The notes under the pieces are model-generated. The model did not search any database and was not told the origin of the DNA. It was given only the letters and a program-made list of their open reading frames with translations. Of a stretch of 64,000 nt of DNA, positions 1 through 9,009 are shown one piece after another. The stretch lies in assembly GCF_014647895.1 (NCBI RefSeq), contig NZ_BMQB01000001.1:1-64000 (forward strand), read 5' to 3'. A program made the position numbers and the translations under genes. The stretch comes from Pilimelia anulata (GTDB lineage Bacteria; Actinomycetota; Actinomycetes; Mycobacteriales; Micromonosporaceae). Within the stretch, counting starts at the first letter, position 1, and each line of letters begins with the position of its first letter.

Positions 1-63
1 AAGCCCTCCAGCGCCGATGGTACTGCACCCGGGAGGGTGTGGGAGAGTAGGACGCCGCCGGAC
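1..63 (+). rRNA. rrf: 5S ribosomal RNA, 3' part
   Basis: The first 63 bases match the conserved 3' half of actinobacterial 5S rRNA, including GCGCCGATGGTACTGC and the closing GGGAGAGTAGGACGCCGCC. The 5' half lies outside the window, so an rRNA operon runs into the left edge. A strong terminator follows at once. Confidence 0.93.
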
Positions 64-70
64 ATCTTTC

Positions 71-104
71 GCAAAATGGCGACCCTTCGGGGTCGCCATT
101 TTGC
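71..104 (+). terminator. Intrinsic terminator of the rRNA operon
   Basis: A perfect 15-bp inverted repeat (71-85 pairing with 90-104) encloses a TTCG tetraloop and is followed by GTTTTC. It sits a few bases after the 5S rRNA end, so it closes the rRNA transcript. Confidence 0.92.
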
Positions 105-196
105 GTTTTCGGGGTGAAATCGACTGCGGAATGCGGTCGCGTCGGCACCGGGTGTGCGCGGGCGGTGCCGGGCGGCCGGGCGGACCGGCGGATCCG

Positions 197-202
197 TAGA
201 CT
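197..202 (+). promoter_or_regulatory. -10 box of valS (leaderless type)
   Basis: TAGACT fits the TANNNT -10 consensus and ends 6 nt before the GTG of valS at 209. There is no Shine-Dalgarno sequence in that gap, which is what a leaderless mRNA would show. No convincing -35 is visible. The same spacing recurs at about a dozen genes in this window. Confidence 0.6.
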
Positions 203-208
203 CTCGTC

Positions 209-3200
209 GTGACCGAAGCGACGCCGCACCGCGAAACCGCCCCCGCCGACCGCGCCGCCGCCGACGTACCGGCTCCCGCGGAGCCGGCCGCGGCCGCGCC
301 GGACGCACCCGAGCGCGCCGAGACGGGCAGCGGGGCCGAGGTGGGCGGCCGGACGGACACCGCGGCGACGAACGCCGCAGCGATGAACTCCACCGACGGA
401 GCGACCGCGGCCACCGGAGACAGGCCAACCCCGCCCGCCGGCGCCGGGCCGACCCCGGCCACCGAAGGCAAGGCGGCGCCGGCCACCGGCGCCGAGCCGG
501 CTCCGGCTGTGAGCGATGGGCCGGCTCCGGCTGTCGGCGATGGGCCGGCTCCGGCCAGCGGCGACGGGTCCGCCCGGGACGCCGCTGCGGAGGCCGCCCG
601 GGCCGGCGTGGCGCCGCCCGCGGGCGGCGGGTCCGCCGAGGGGGCGGGCACCACGCTGCCCAGCCAGTACCCCGCCGGCGAGGTCGAGCAGAAGCGGTAC
701 GCCGCCTGGCTGTCCGCCGGGGTCTTCGCCGCGGACGCGGCCAGCGACCGGCCGCCGTACGCGATCGTGATCCCGCCGCCCAACGTCACCGGCTCGCTGC
801 ACATCGGCCACGCGCTCGACCACACGATCCAGGACGCCCTGATCCGTCGGAAGCGGATGCAGGGCCACGAGGCGCTGTGGCTGCCGGGCATGGACCACGC
901 CGGCATCGCCACCCAGAACGTCGTCGAGCGGCAGCTCGCCGCGCAGGGGCTGTCCCGGCACGACCTCGGCCGCGAGGCGTTCGTCGAGCGGGTGTGGCAG
1001 TGGAAGGCCGAGTCCGGCGGGGCGATCCTCGGGCAGATGAAGCGGCTCGGCGACTCGGTCGACTGGTCCCGCGAGCGGTTCACGATGGACGAGGGACTGT
1101 CCCGCGCGGTCCAGACGATCTTCAAGAAGCTGTACGACGACGGGCTGGTGTACCGGGCCGAGCGCATCATCAACTGGTGCCCCCGCTGCCTCACCGCGCT
1201 CAGCGACATCGAGGTGGAGCACTCCGACGACGACGGCGAGCTGGTCTCCATCCGGTACGGCGAGGGCGACGCGTCGATCGTCGTCGCCACCACCCGGGCC
1301 GAGACGATGCTCGGCGACACCGCGGTGGCGGTGCACCCGGACGACGACCGGTACCGGAGCCTGATCGGCACCGAGGTCGAGCTGCCGCTGACCGGACGGT
1401 CCATTCCGATCGTCGCGGACCCGCACGTGGACCCGGCGTTCGGCACCGGCGCGGTGAAGGTGACGCCGGCGCACGACCCGAACGACTTCGAGATCGGGCA
1501 GCGGCACGGGCTGCCCAGCCGGACCGTCATGGACGAGCGCGGCGTGATCACCGTCGCCGGGCCGTTCGAGGGGCTGGACCGGTTCGAGGCGCGGCCGGCG
1601 ATCGTCGCGGCGCTGCGCGAGCAGGGCCGGATCGTGGCCGAGAAGCGGCCGTACGTGCACGCCGTCGGGCACTGCTCCCGGTGCCGCACCACTGTCGAGC
1701 CGCGGCTGTCGCTGCAGTGGTTCGTCCGGACCGAGCCGCTGGCCCGGGCCGCCGGCGACGCCGTGCGCGACGGGCGGGTGCGAATCGAGCCGCCGGAGCT
1801 GGCCAAGCGGTACTTCGCCTGGGTCGACAACATGCACGACTGGTGCATCTCCCGGCAGCTCTGGTGGGGGCACCGGATCCCGGTCTGGTACGGGCCGGAC
1901 GGGGAGGTCCGCTGCGTCGGCCCGGACGAGCAGCCGCCCGCCGGCTGGACCCGGGACGAGGACGTGCTGGACACCTGGTTCTCCAGCGCGCTGTGGCCGT
2001 TCTCCACCCTCGGCTGGCCGGAGCGCACGCCGGACCTGGCGAAGTTCTATCCGACCAGCGTGCTGGTCACCGGGTACGACATCCTGTTCTTCTGGGTCGC
2101 CCGGATGATGATGTTCGGCCTGTACGCGATGGACGGCACGCCGCCGTTCGGGGTCGTCGCGCTGCACGGGATGGTGCGCGACCAGCACGGCAAGAAGATG
2201 AGCAAGTCGTTCGGCAACGTCATCGACCCGCTGGACTGGATCGACCGGTTCGGCGCCGACGCCACCCGGTTCACCCTCGCCCGCGGCGCCAACCCCGGCG
2301 GGGACGTGCCGGTCAGCGAGGAGTGGTGCCAGGGGTCCCGGGCGTTCTGCAACAAGCTGTGGAACGTGACCCGGTTCGCGCTGCTCAACGGCGCCACGGT
2401 CGCCGGGTCGGTGCCGCCGCCGAGCGAGCTGTCCGCGGTCGACCGGTGGATCCTGTCCCGGCTGCAGGACGTGGTGGCGCAGGCGGACGAGCAGTTCGAG
2501 GCGTACGAGTTCGCCAAGGCCTGCGACGTGCTGTACCACTTCGCCTGGGACGACGTCTGCGACTGGTACGTCGAGCTGGCCAAGCCGGTGCTCGCGGCCG
2601 GCGGCCCGGCCGCCGACGCGAGCCGGCGGGTCCTCGGCCACGTGCTCGACGAGCTGCTGCGGCTGCTGCACCCGGTGATCCCGTTCGTCACCGACGAGCT
2701 GTGGACGGCGCTGACCGGGTCGCTGACCGTCGCGACCGCGGCCTGGCCGATCCCGGCCCAGTCGTACCTGGACCCGGCCGCCGAGGTGGAGATCGGGCGG
2801 CTGCAGCGGGTGGTGACCGAGGTGCGGCGGTTCCGGTCCGACCAGGGGGTCAAGCCCGCCCAGCGGGTGCCGGCGGAGCTGGTCGGCCTGGCGGACGCCG
2901 GCCTCGCCGCGCACGAGCCGCTGATCCGGTCGATCGCCCGGCTGGACCCGCCCGGCGACGGCTTCGCCGCCAGCGCCAGCCTCGCCGTCACCGGCACGAT
3001 CAGCGTCGGGCTGGACACCAGCGGCACGATCGACCTCGGCGCCGAGCGGGCCCGGCTGGCCAAGGACGCGGCGGTCGCCGAGAAGGAGATCGAGCAGTGC
3101 CGGGCCAAGCTCGGCAACGAGGCGTTCGTCGGCAAGGCCCCCGCCGCCGTGGTCGACAAGATCAGAACGCGGCTGGCGGCGGCCGAGGCCGACCGGGACC

Positions 3201-3247
3201 GGATCGCCGCCGCGCTCGCGGCGCTGCCGGCGGCGGGCGGTGCGTGA
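209..3247 (+). CDS. valS: Valyl-tRNA synthetase with long low-complexity N-terminal extension
   Basis: Charges tRNA-Val with valine in the cytoplasm. It is a class I synthetase of 1012 residues with the HIGH motif at about 198-201 and KMSKS at about 663-667. The C-terminal 65 residues form the Lys/Arg/Glu-rich coiled coil typical of ValRS. The family core begins near residue 148 ([10 protein letters not shown]). The 147 residues before it are Ala/Pro/Gly-rich and contain three 8-residue repeats of the type GPAPAVGD. The GTG start at 209 is supported by the leaderless-type -10 box at 197. A GTG or ATG further in, such as ATG 383, would give a shorter protein but has no better signal. The stop overlaps the folC start by one base (TGATG), so the two are probably translationally coupled. 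Confidence 0.95.
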   Translation: MTEATPHRETAPADRAAADVPAPAEPAAAAPDAPERAETGSGAEVGGRTDTAATNAAAMNSTDGATAATGDRPTPPAGAGPTPATEGKAAPATGAEPAPAVSDGPAPAVGDGPAPASGDGSARDAAAEAARAGVAPPAGGGSAEGAGTTLPSQYPAGEVEQKRYAAWLSAGVFAADAASDRPPYAIVIPPPNVTGSLHIGHALDHTIQDALIRRKRMQGHEALWLPGMDHAGIATQNVVERQLAAQGLSRHDLGREAFVERVWQWKAESGGAILGQMKRLGDSVDWSRERFTMDEGLSRAVQTIFKKLYDDGLVYRAERIINWCPRCLTALSDIEVEHSDDDGELVSIRYGEGDASIVVATTRAETMLGDTAVAVHPDDDRYRSLIGTEVELPLTGRSIPIVADPHVDPAFGTGAVKVTPAHDPNDFEIGQRHGLPSRTVMDERGVITVAGPFEGLDRFEARPAIVAALREQGRIVAEKRPYVHAVGHCSRCRTTVEPRLSLQWFVRTEPLARAAGDAVRDGRVRIEPPELAKRYFAWVDNMHDWCISRQLWWGHRIPVWYGPDGEVRCVGPDEQPPAGWTRDEDVLDTWFSSALWPFSTLGWPERTPDLAKFYPTSVLVTGYDILFFWVARMMMFGLYAMDGTPPFGVVALHGMVRDQHGKKMSKSFGNVIDPLDWIDRFGADATRFTLARGANPGGDVPVSEEWCQGSRAFCNKLWNVTRFALLNGATVAGSVPPPSELSAVDRWILSRLQDVVAQADEQFEAYEFAKACDVLYHFAWDDVCDWYVELAKPVLAAGGPAADASRRVLGHVLDELLRLLHPVIPFVTDELWTALTGSLTVATAAWPIPAQSYLDPAAEVEIGRLQRVVTEVRRFRSDQGVKPAQRVPAELVGLADAGLAAHEPLIRSIARLDPPGDGFAASASLAVTGTISVGLDTSGTIDLGAERARLAKDAAVAEKEIEQCRAKLGNEAFVGKAPAAVVDKIRTRLAAAEADRDRIAAALAALPAAGGA

Positions 3248-4569
3248 TGGAGTTCGCCGACGTCGAGGCGGCGCTGCTGGCCCGGGGCAACACCCGGATG
3301 GTGTTCGACCTGGGGCGGATCACCCGGCTGCTGGAGCTGCTCGGGGATCCGCAGCGGACGTACCCGAGCATCCACCTGACCGGGACCAACGGCAAGACGT
3401 CCACCGCCCGGATGATCGAGGCGCTGGTGCGGGCGCACGGCCTGCACACCGGGCGGTTCACCAGCCCGCACCTGGAGACCGTCCGGGAGCGGATCGCGCT
3501 GGACGGGGAGCCGCTGAGCGAGGAGCGGTTCGCCGCCGTGTACGCGGAGGTGGCGCCGCTGGCCGCGCTCGTCGACGCGGACGCGGCGCACACGCTGACG
3601 TACTTCGAGATGACGGCGGCGCTGGCGTTCGCCGCGTTCGCCGACGCGCCGGTCGGCGCGGCCGTGGTCGAGGTCGGCCTCGGCGGGGCCGAGGACGCCA
3701 CCAACGTGCTGCACGCGCCGGTGTGCGTGCTCACCCCGATCGGGCTGGACCACACCGAGTGGCTCGGCGACCGGCTCGCCGACATCGCCGACGCCAAGGC
3801 CGGGATCATCCACCCCGGCGCGACCGTGGTGACCGCCGCGCAGGACGAGGAGGCGATGGAGCCCATCCTGCGCCGCTGCGCCGAGGTCGACGCGACGATC
3901 GCCCGCGAGGGGACCGAGTTCGGCGTCCTGCGCCGCGAGCTCGCCTTCGGCGGGCAGGTGCTGTCCATCCAGGGCCTCGGCGGGGTGTACGAGGACGTGT
4001 TCCTGCCGCTGCACGGCGCGCACCAGGCGCAGAACGCGGCGGTGGCGCTGGCTGCGGTCGAGGCGTTCCTCGGCGCCGGTACGGCCAAGCAGCTCGACCC
4101 GGACGTGGTCCGGGAGGGGTTCGCGCTGGTGCGGTCGCCGGGGCGGCTGGAGCGGGTCCGGACGGCGCCGACGATCCTGCTCGACGGCGCGCACAACCCG
4201 CACGGGATGACCGCGACGGTCACCGCGGTGCAGGAGGAGTTCGCGTTCCGGCGGCTCGTCGGGCTGGTGTCGGTGCTGGACGACAAGGACGCCGCCGCCG
4301 TGCTGGACGTGCTCGAACCGGCCCTCGACGCGATCGTGGTCACCCGCAACAGCTCGCCGCGGGCACTGCCCGCCGCCGAGCTGGCCCGGCTGGCCCGGGA
4401 GGTGTTCGGCGAGGAGCGGGTGACCGTACGGGAGGACGTCGCCGACGGGATCGAGGCGGCGGTGGCGCTGGCCGAGGAGAGCGCGGGCGGGGAGCTGAGC
4501 GGCGCCGGGGTGCTGGTGACCGGGTCGGTGGTGACGGTGGCGGACGCGCGGAAGCTGCTGGTCCGGTGA
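3247..4569 (+). CDS. folC: Bifunctional folylpolyglutamate synthase / dihydrofolate synthase
   Basis: Adds glutamate to folates (and to dihydropteroate in the bifunctional form) in the cytoplasm using ATP. The 440-residue protein has the Mur-ligase P-loop GTNGKTSTA near residue 46. It also has the motif LDGAHNPHG near residue 315 that is typical of FolC. Length and layout are normal for the family. The ATG start overlaps the valS stop, and the stop overlaps the GTG of the next gene. valS-folC-DUF4233 therefore reads as one operon, an arrangement common in actinobacteria. Confidence 0.95.
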   Translation: MEFADVEAALLARGNTRMVFDLGRITRLLELLGDPQRTYPSIHLTGTNGKTSTARMIEALVRAHGLHTGRFTSPHLETVRERIALDGEPLSEERFAAVYAEVAPLAALVDADAAHTLTYFEMTAALAFAAFADAPVGAAVVEVGLGGAEDATNVLHAPVCVLTPIGLDHTEWLGDRLADIADAKAGIIHPGATVVTAAQDEEAMEPILRRCAEVDATIAREGTEFGVLRRELAFGGQVLSIQGLGGVYEDVFLPLHGAHQAQNAAVALAAVEAFLGAGTAKQLDPDVVREGFALVRSPGRLERVRTAPTILLDGAHNPHGMTATVTAVQEEFAFRRLVGLVSVLDDKDAAAVLDVLEPALDAIVVTRNSSPRALPAAELARLAREVFGEERVTVREDVADGIEAAVALAEESAGGELSGAGVLVTGSVVTVADARKLLVR

Positions 4570-4961
4570 GCGCGGCCCCCGACCTCGAACCCGCGGCCCA
4601 TTCCGGCGGCGGGTCCGGGGGGCGGCCGTCGGGGCTGCGGAATCCGGCGGCGGCCGTGCGCGGGCTCGGGGCCGGGACGCTGGTCATGGAGGCGATCGTG
4701 CTGCTGCTGGCGGTCCAGCCGCTGCGGGTGCTCGGCGGCGGGCTCGGGACCGGCGGGATCGTCGCCGTCCTCGTGCTCGCCGGCGCGCACCTGGTGCTGG
4801 CCGGGCTGCTGCGGTACGACCGGGCGTGGTGGGCCGTCGTCGCCGCGCAGGCGGCGCTGCTCGGCTGCGGGCTACTGCACTGGGCGCTGGGGGCGCTGGG
4901 CGTCCTGTTCGGCCTCGTGTGGTGGTACGTCCTGCGGGTCCGGCGCACCATCCTCGGCTGA
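4566..4961 (+). CDS. DUF4233 family membrane protein
   Basis: A 131-residue protein with a short Gly/Ser-rich N-terminus and then about four hydrophobic segments from residue 38 onward. This matches the DUF4233 family, which is usually found directly after folC in actinobacteria. The function is unknown. The GTG start overlaps the folC stop (GTGA), so the genes are coupled. Its last 90 bases overlap, on the other strand, the 3' end of the next gene. Confidence 0.85.
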   Translation: MSAAPDLEPAAHSGGGSGGRPSGLRNPAAAVRGLGAGTLVMEAIVLLLAVQPLRVLGGGLGTGGIVAVLVLAGAHLVLAGLLRYDRAWWAVVAAQAALLGCGLLHWALGALGVLFGLVWWYVLRVRRTILG

Positions 4962-6812
4962 CGGGGCCACCCGCCACTGGGTGAGCGCCAGGCCGTGCCC
5001 GTCCGGGTCGCGGAACGTCGCCGCCCACAACTGCAACCGCCGGCCCGTACTGATCGGGCGGGGCGGGGCGGTGAAGCGCACCCCGGCCGCGCGGAGGGCC
5101 TCGTGGCTCGCGTCGATGTCGCCGACCTCGAGGTTGAGGTGGACGTGGTGCCGCGGGACGTCCCCGTCGGCGCCCGCGCGCAGGATCAGCCGGGTGTCGC
5201 CGGCAGCGACGATCGCCGTGTCGCCGCCGCGGTCGATCATGGCGAAGTCGAGGACCCGGCAGTAGAAGTCGACGGCGCGGTCCAGGTCGCGGACCACCAG
5301 CGTGGCGCCGACGCCGTGCACCGGGCCGGCGGCGGCCGGGCGGGCGGCGCTGTAGCTGGTCGCGACCTCCGCGGTACCGGCCACGGGGCCGGCGGTGCTG
5401 ACCCGCGGGCGGGGGACGGGGGTGCTCTCGGGGCGGCGGGCGACCGGCACGGCCACCGCGCGGACCGGCGGCACCTCCCGCCGGCCGCCGAAGTCGTCGG
5501 GGTCGGCTTGATCCGCCGCGTTGGCGGTGTCGGTGGTACCGGGTCCGCCGGTCGCGGCGTGGTCGGGAGTGTCGGCGGCTGCGCGGTCGTCGACGGTGCC
5601 GCGGCCGGCCGGGGGCGTGGCGGCACCGGTCGCGGCCACGGCGGCGCCGCCGGCCGGGGCGTCGTCAGCCGCGGGGGTCGGGGCACCGCCGCTTGCGCTG
5701 GCGCTGCCGGCAGTGATGGGGCCGGGGCGGCCGGCCGGTGGCTCCGGGCGGTCGGTGTCGGGGCGGCGCGGGGCGGGGGTGGCGGCGATCGCCGCCGCTG
5801 CCGGGACCGCCGCGGCGATCGCCGCCGGGCCGGAGCCGGTCCGCGGCCGCGGTGCGGGCGTCGGCCGCGGACCGGCGGCGGCGCTGGCGGCGCCGTCATC
5901 CGCGGCGGTGGCGGCGGTGTTGCCGGCCGGGGCGCCGGGCGCCGCCGGCCCGTCCGGGTCGCCGGGCGGGCGGCCGTCGCCCGGCCCGCGGCGGGCGGCC
6001 GGGGCGGGCGGGCGGCCGGCGACGGGTCGGCCGGCGGTCGGGGAGTCGTACCCGCCGGTGCCGGCCGGCTGGTGGTACGCCGTCGCGGCGGTCGGCAGGT
6101 CGTAGTCGGTCGCGGCGGGTCGCACCCGCGGCACCGGGCCCGCGGCCGGCTCGCCATTCCCGGCGACCGGGGCCGCCGCGCTCGCGGCGCCGGCAGCCAC
6201 CCCACCGGCAGCACCACTCGCGCCGGCGGCACCGGACACGCCGCCGGTACCGGGCGCCCGGGCCGCGCCGGCCGCACCCCTCCCGGCGCCGGGGTCGGGC
6301 GCAGCACCGGCGTCGTACCCGGCGGCACCCGCCCGGGCGGGGCCCGCCCCGAACGTCGCGCCGGCACCGGCCGCGCCGGCGCGCGGTGCGTCGTCCCACT
6401 GGACGCGGACGTTGCGGCGGTCGTCGACCGCCACCAGGACCGGCAGGGCGGTGCCCGGTACCGGCCATCGGTCCACCGGCACCTTCGGCTCGCGGATCTT
6501 CACCGCCACCGTCGGCAGGCCCGGCCCGGTGACCACGAGGTCGAGTTCGGCGCGCCCGTACTGCTGGTTCGCCGGCGCCGGCGGGGCCGCGATGACGTGC
6601 GCCGACGCGGACATCCACCCGCGCTCGCCGCCGCGTACCGCCTGGATCGTGACCAGCCCGATCGCGACGAGGACGAGCGCCGCGCCGACGGCGACGACCG
6701 ACCAGCTCGGGACGCCGATGCCGACGGACATGATGAACAGCCCGGCGGCGCCCAGTATCCCGGCGATCACCTTGCGTACCGTGGCGCTGGCGCGGGCGGT
6801 GCCGTTCGTCAC
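4872..6812 (-). CDS. Membrane protein fused to a C-terminal VOC (glyoxalase-fold) domain
   Basis: The 646-residue product has two transmembrane helices (about residues 11-60). A short conserved-looking region follows (about 65-145, with HVIAAPPAPA and KIREPKVPVDRWPVPGT). A very long Ala/Pro/Gly-rich linker runs from about 145 to 495. A VOC domain ends the protein (about 498-615, starting GVGATLVVRDLDRAVDFY and ending DPDGHGLALTQW). VOC domains bind metals and act in lyase, dioxygenase or antibiotic-sequestering roles. Which role applies here cannot be told. The GTG at 6812 is chosen because GGAGG lies 7 nt upstream. A start at 6842 is open but has no ribosome site. The gene end overlaps the DUF4233 gene by 90 bp in convergent orientation. 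Confidence 0.75.
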   Translation of the reverse strand: MTNGTARASATVRKVIAGILGAAGLFIMSVGIGVPSWSVVAVGAALVLVAIGLVTIQAVRGGERGWMSASAHVIAAPPAPANQQYGRAELDLVVTGPGLPTVAVKIREPKVPVDRWPVPGTALPVLVAVDDRRNVRVQWDDAPRAGAAGAGATFGAGPARAGAAGYDAGAAPDPGAGRGAAGAARAPGTGGVSGAAGASGAAGGVAAGAASAAAPVAGNGEPAAGPVPRVRPAATDYDLPTAATAYHQPAGTGGYDSPTAGRPVAGRPPAPAARRGPGDGRPPGDPDGPAAPGAPAGNTAATAADDGAASAAAGPRPTPAPRPRTGSGPAAIAAAVPAAAAIAATPAPRRPDTDRPEPPAGRPGPITAGSASASGGAPTPAADDAPAGGAAVAATGAATPPAGRGTVDDRAAADTPDHAATGGPGTTDTANAADQADPDDFGGRREVPPVRAVAVPVARRPESTPVPRPRVSTAGPVAGTAEVATSYSAARPAAAGPVHGVGATLVVRDLDRAVDFYCRVLDFAMIDRGGDTAIVAAGDTRLILRAGADGDVPRHHVHLNLEVGDIDASHEALRAAGVRFTAPPRPISTGRRLQLWAATFRDPDGHGLALTQWRVAPSAEDGAPDPQDVPPHEAEQDAQRPQRPVQ

Positions 6813-6986
6813 GTGTCGACCTCCCCGGGCGTGTTCCGGCAAGGCTAAGCCCCCATCGGACGGTCGCCAAGGCCCAGCGGCGAGTCGCCGCGCCCGCCCC
6901 GGGTACGCTCACCGACAGTGGGCGACCCGCGGCACCGCGCCGCCGGTCGGGAGCCGCGGCCGCCGGCCGCCGTCGGGAGGGGATTC

Positions 6987-7406
6987 GTGTCCAGCGAGGA
7001 CTGCGAGCGCACGCTGGTGCTGATCAAGCCGGACGCCGTCCGGCGCGGGCTGGTCGGCGAGATCGTCGGGCGGCTGGAGCGCAAGGGCCTGACGCTGTCG
7101 GCGCTGGTGCTGCGGACGATGTCCGCGGAGCTGGCCGACGCCCACTACGCCGAGCACGTGACGAAGGCGTTCTACCCGCCGCTGAAGGAGTTCATGACGG
7201 ACGGGCCGCTGGTGGCGCTGATCGTCGCGGGCGACAGCGCGGTCGGCGTCGTCCGGAGCCTGGTCGGCGCGACGGACGGGCGGGCGGCCGCCGCCGGCAC
7301 GATCCGCGGCGACCTGTCGCTGTCGAACCGGGAGAACCTGGTGCACGCCTCGGACTCGGTCGACAGCGCCGAGCGGGAGATCGCCCTCTGGTTCCCCGCC
7401 GGCTGA
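6987..7406 (+). CDS. ndk: Nucleoside diphosphate kinase
   Basis: Transfers the gamma-phosphate between nucleoside tri- and diphosphates. The 139-residue protein is full length, starts with the typical [12 protein letters not shown] segment and carries the phospho-acceptor His at about residue 120 in NLVHASDS. The GTG at 6987 follows GGGAGGGG at ideal distance. A second possible start, GTG 6918, lies 8 nt after the -10-like TACGCT (6904-6909) and would add 23 residues. The shorter form fits the family better. The gene is monocistronic and ends at a strong bidirectional terminator. Confidence 0.95.
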   Translation: MSSEDCERTLVLIKPDAVRRGLVGEIVGRLERKGLTLSALVLRTMSAELADAHYAEHVTKAFYPPLKEFMTDGPLVALIVAGDSAVGVVRSLVGATDGRAAAAGTIRGDLSLSNRENLVHASDSVDSAEREIALWFPAG

Positions 7407-7427
7407 GCCGCCGGGAACGGGACGCAC

Positions 7428-7463
7428 GGAACGGGCGGGGCGCCGGAGCGCCCCGCCCGTTCC
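7428..7463. terminator. Bidirectional terminator between ndk and the DUF4360 pair
   Basis: A perfect 16-bp GC-rich stem (7428-7443 with 7448-7463) has the loop CGGA and lies between two convergent genes. The stem carries AA on the left flank and TT on the right, so it can serve both strands. Confidence 0.85.
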
Positions 7464-7477
7464 CCGTTACCGCTCGG

Positions 7478-8119
7478 TCAGCAGTCGACCTGCGCGAGCT
7501 GCACCACGAGGCTCTGGTGCCGGCGCGGGCCGATCAGGTTGAACGAGCTGGTCGCGTCCGTGCCGGACGAGCCGCGGTTGGTGAACGTCGACGCTGCGAC
7601 GGTCAGCGCGCGGTCGCTGCCGCACTCGCCCTCGACCGCCGGCTCCGGCACGCCGGAGTCCGTCCAGTAGTCGCGCAGCGGGCCGTTCTCCTTGTGGCTG
7701 AACGTGCCGTCCGCGCCGGCCTTGGCGGCGGCCACCACGGTGGCCGTGCCCGAGGCGCCGCGGGCGAGCCGGGCGCTGCCGTTGAGCGTCACCTTGCGGA
7801 TGGCGTACGTGCTGCCGCGCGAGGTGTTGACGTCCAGCGAAACGGTGCAGGTCTTGCGGCGCTGGCTCGCCGGGACGTCCGGGCCCACGGCGGAGCCGGC
7901 GCCCGTGATGTGGATGGTGAACACGCCGGGCTTGGCGGCGTTGGACACCGTCACGCCCCTGCCGTCGACACAGCCGTCGCCGTTGGCGGCGAGCAGCTTG
8001 ACGGTCGGCGCGGCGGCGGCGTCGTCGGTCAGGGCGCTGGCGGTCCCGTACCCCGCGACGAGCACGCCGGCCACGGCGGCCGCAACGACGACCGGTCCGC
8101 GCGGAATGCGTCGGGTCAT
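7478..8119 (-). CDS. Secreted DUF4360 family protein
   Basis: A 213-residue exported protein. It has an N-terminal signal (Arg-rich start, then a hydrophobic stretch ending near TASA) and four Cys in the mature part. The pattern KTCTVSLDVNTSRGSTYAI resembles the DUF4360 core, where a Cys precedes beta strands and an aromatic/hydrophobic turn. The function is unknown. Start ATG 8119 has GAGGGA 7 nt upstream. The ORF is open to 8143 but without support. It lies 11 nt behind a paralogue in the same orientation, so the two are probably one transcript. Confidence 0.75.
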   Translation of the reverse strand: MTRRIPRGPVVVAAAVAGVLVAGYGTASALTDDAAAAPTVKLLAANGDGCVDGRGVTVSNAAKPGVFTIHITGAGSAVGPDVPASQRRKTCTVSLDVNTSRGSTYAIRKVTLNGSARLARGASGTATVVAAAKAGADGTFSHKENGPLRDYWTDSGVPEPAVEGECGSDRALTVAASTFTNRGSSGTDATSSFNLIGPRRHQSLVVQLAQVDC

Positions 8120-8130
8120 GATGTGCTCCC

Positions 8131-8778
8131 TCACTCGCTGCACTTGATGGTGCGGAGGCCGAGCAGCACGTCGTGGTCGTCCGCGTTGGACGAGCGCAGC
8201 GTCATGATGGCCTGGTGCCGCTTGGGGTCACTGCCGGCGTTGGCGTTCACCCGGGTGGTGACGTTCAGCGCCCGGCTCTCGCCGCAGGGCTGCTTGACCT
8301 CCTCGCTCGGGGCGTCGAGCTGGACCCAGCGGCCGCTGTACTCGCCCTCCAGGGCGGTGTCGACCGTGCCGGTCGCCGTCAGGCCCGCGAGGTACGCGCT
8401 GACGAACGCCTTGCCGGACGTGGTCTCGTCCAGGTACGCGAAGCCCTTCACGCCGACCGCGTCGAGCGCCCAGGTGTAGCCCTCGGGCACCGACACCGCC
8501 AGGTTGGTGGTGCAGGTCAGCGTCGAGGTGGCCGGGTTGTTGCGGCCGGCCTTGGCCTGCATCTTCGGCAGGTTGATCTGCACCACGCCGGTCGGGTAGC
8601 TCTTGACCGCGACGCCGTGGTCGGGGCCCTTGCAGCCGGTGCCGTTCGCCGTCGTCAGCTTGACCGTGACCGGGACGTCGGCCGGGTCGTCCTGCGCCAT
8701 CGCCGGCGCGCCGAGCAGGGTGGTGCTCGTAAGCATGGCGGCGACGCCTGTCGCGGCCATGAACGCCTTCATCATCAT
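8131..8778 (-). CDS. Secreted DUF4360 family protein (paralogue)
   Basis: A 215-residue secreted protein with a signal peptide ending near APAMA and then the DUF4360 pattern (TTANGTGC, LTCTTNLAVSVPEGYTWAL). It resembles its downstream neighbour in Cys placement and the central Cys-beta-strand motif, so the pair is a tandem duplication that has diverged strongly. Four ATG codons lie close together (8784, 8778, 8775, 8772). GGAGGGGG precedes them, and 8778 gives the most usual spacing. The 230 bases upstream hold the shared spacer with the acyltransferase gene. Confidence 0.75.
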   Translation of the reverse strand: MMMKAFMAATGVAAMLTSTTLLGAPAMAQDDPADVPVTVKLTTANGTGCKGPDHGVAVKSYPTGVVQINLPKMQAKAGRNNPATSTLTCTTNLAVSVPEGYTWALDAVGVKGFAYLDETTSGKAFVSAYLAGLTATGTVDTALEGEYSGRWVQLDAPSEEVKQPCGESRALNVTTRVNANAGSDPKRHQAIMTLRSSNADDHDVLLGLRTIKCSE

Positions 8779-9009
8779 TTCCATCCCCCTCCGGTTAGGC
8801 GGGGAAGTTGCTTTCCTCGCCTGACAGACCGGACGTTAGTGCGCGCATCGGTGCCCGTCACTACCTGAACGGTCGATGTTTTGTTCCACGCGGTCGCGGG
8901 CCGGAAACCGGACGGGATTCTCGTCACGTCGCTTGTGGGAGTGATGGCCGGGGCGACCTGGTCGGTTAGCGTGTGACCACCAGATCGTTGCCAGGACGGA
9001 GAATCCAGG

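Noticed and set aside
494..565. 24-bp repeats as a possible CRISPR array
   Set aside because: The copies are directly adjacent without spacers and keep the reading frame of valS, so they are coding tandem repeats.
154..4569. 1471-residue open frame running across valS and into folC
   Set aside because: Only its last 440 codons, from ATG 3247, are folC. The rest is the valS gene read in another frame and has the Arg-rich look of GC-rich shadow frames.
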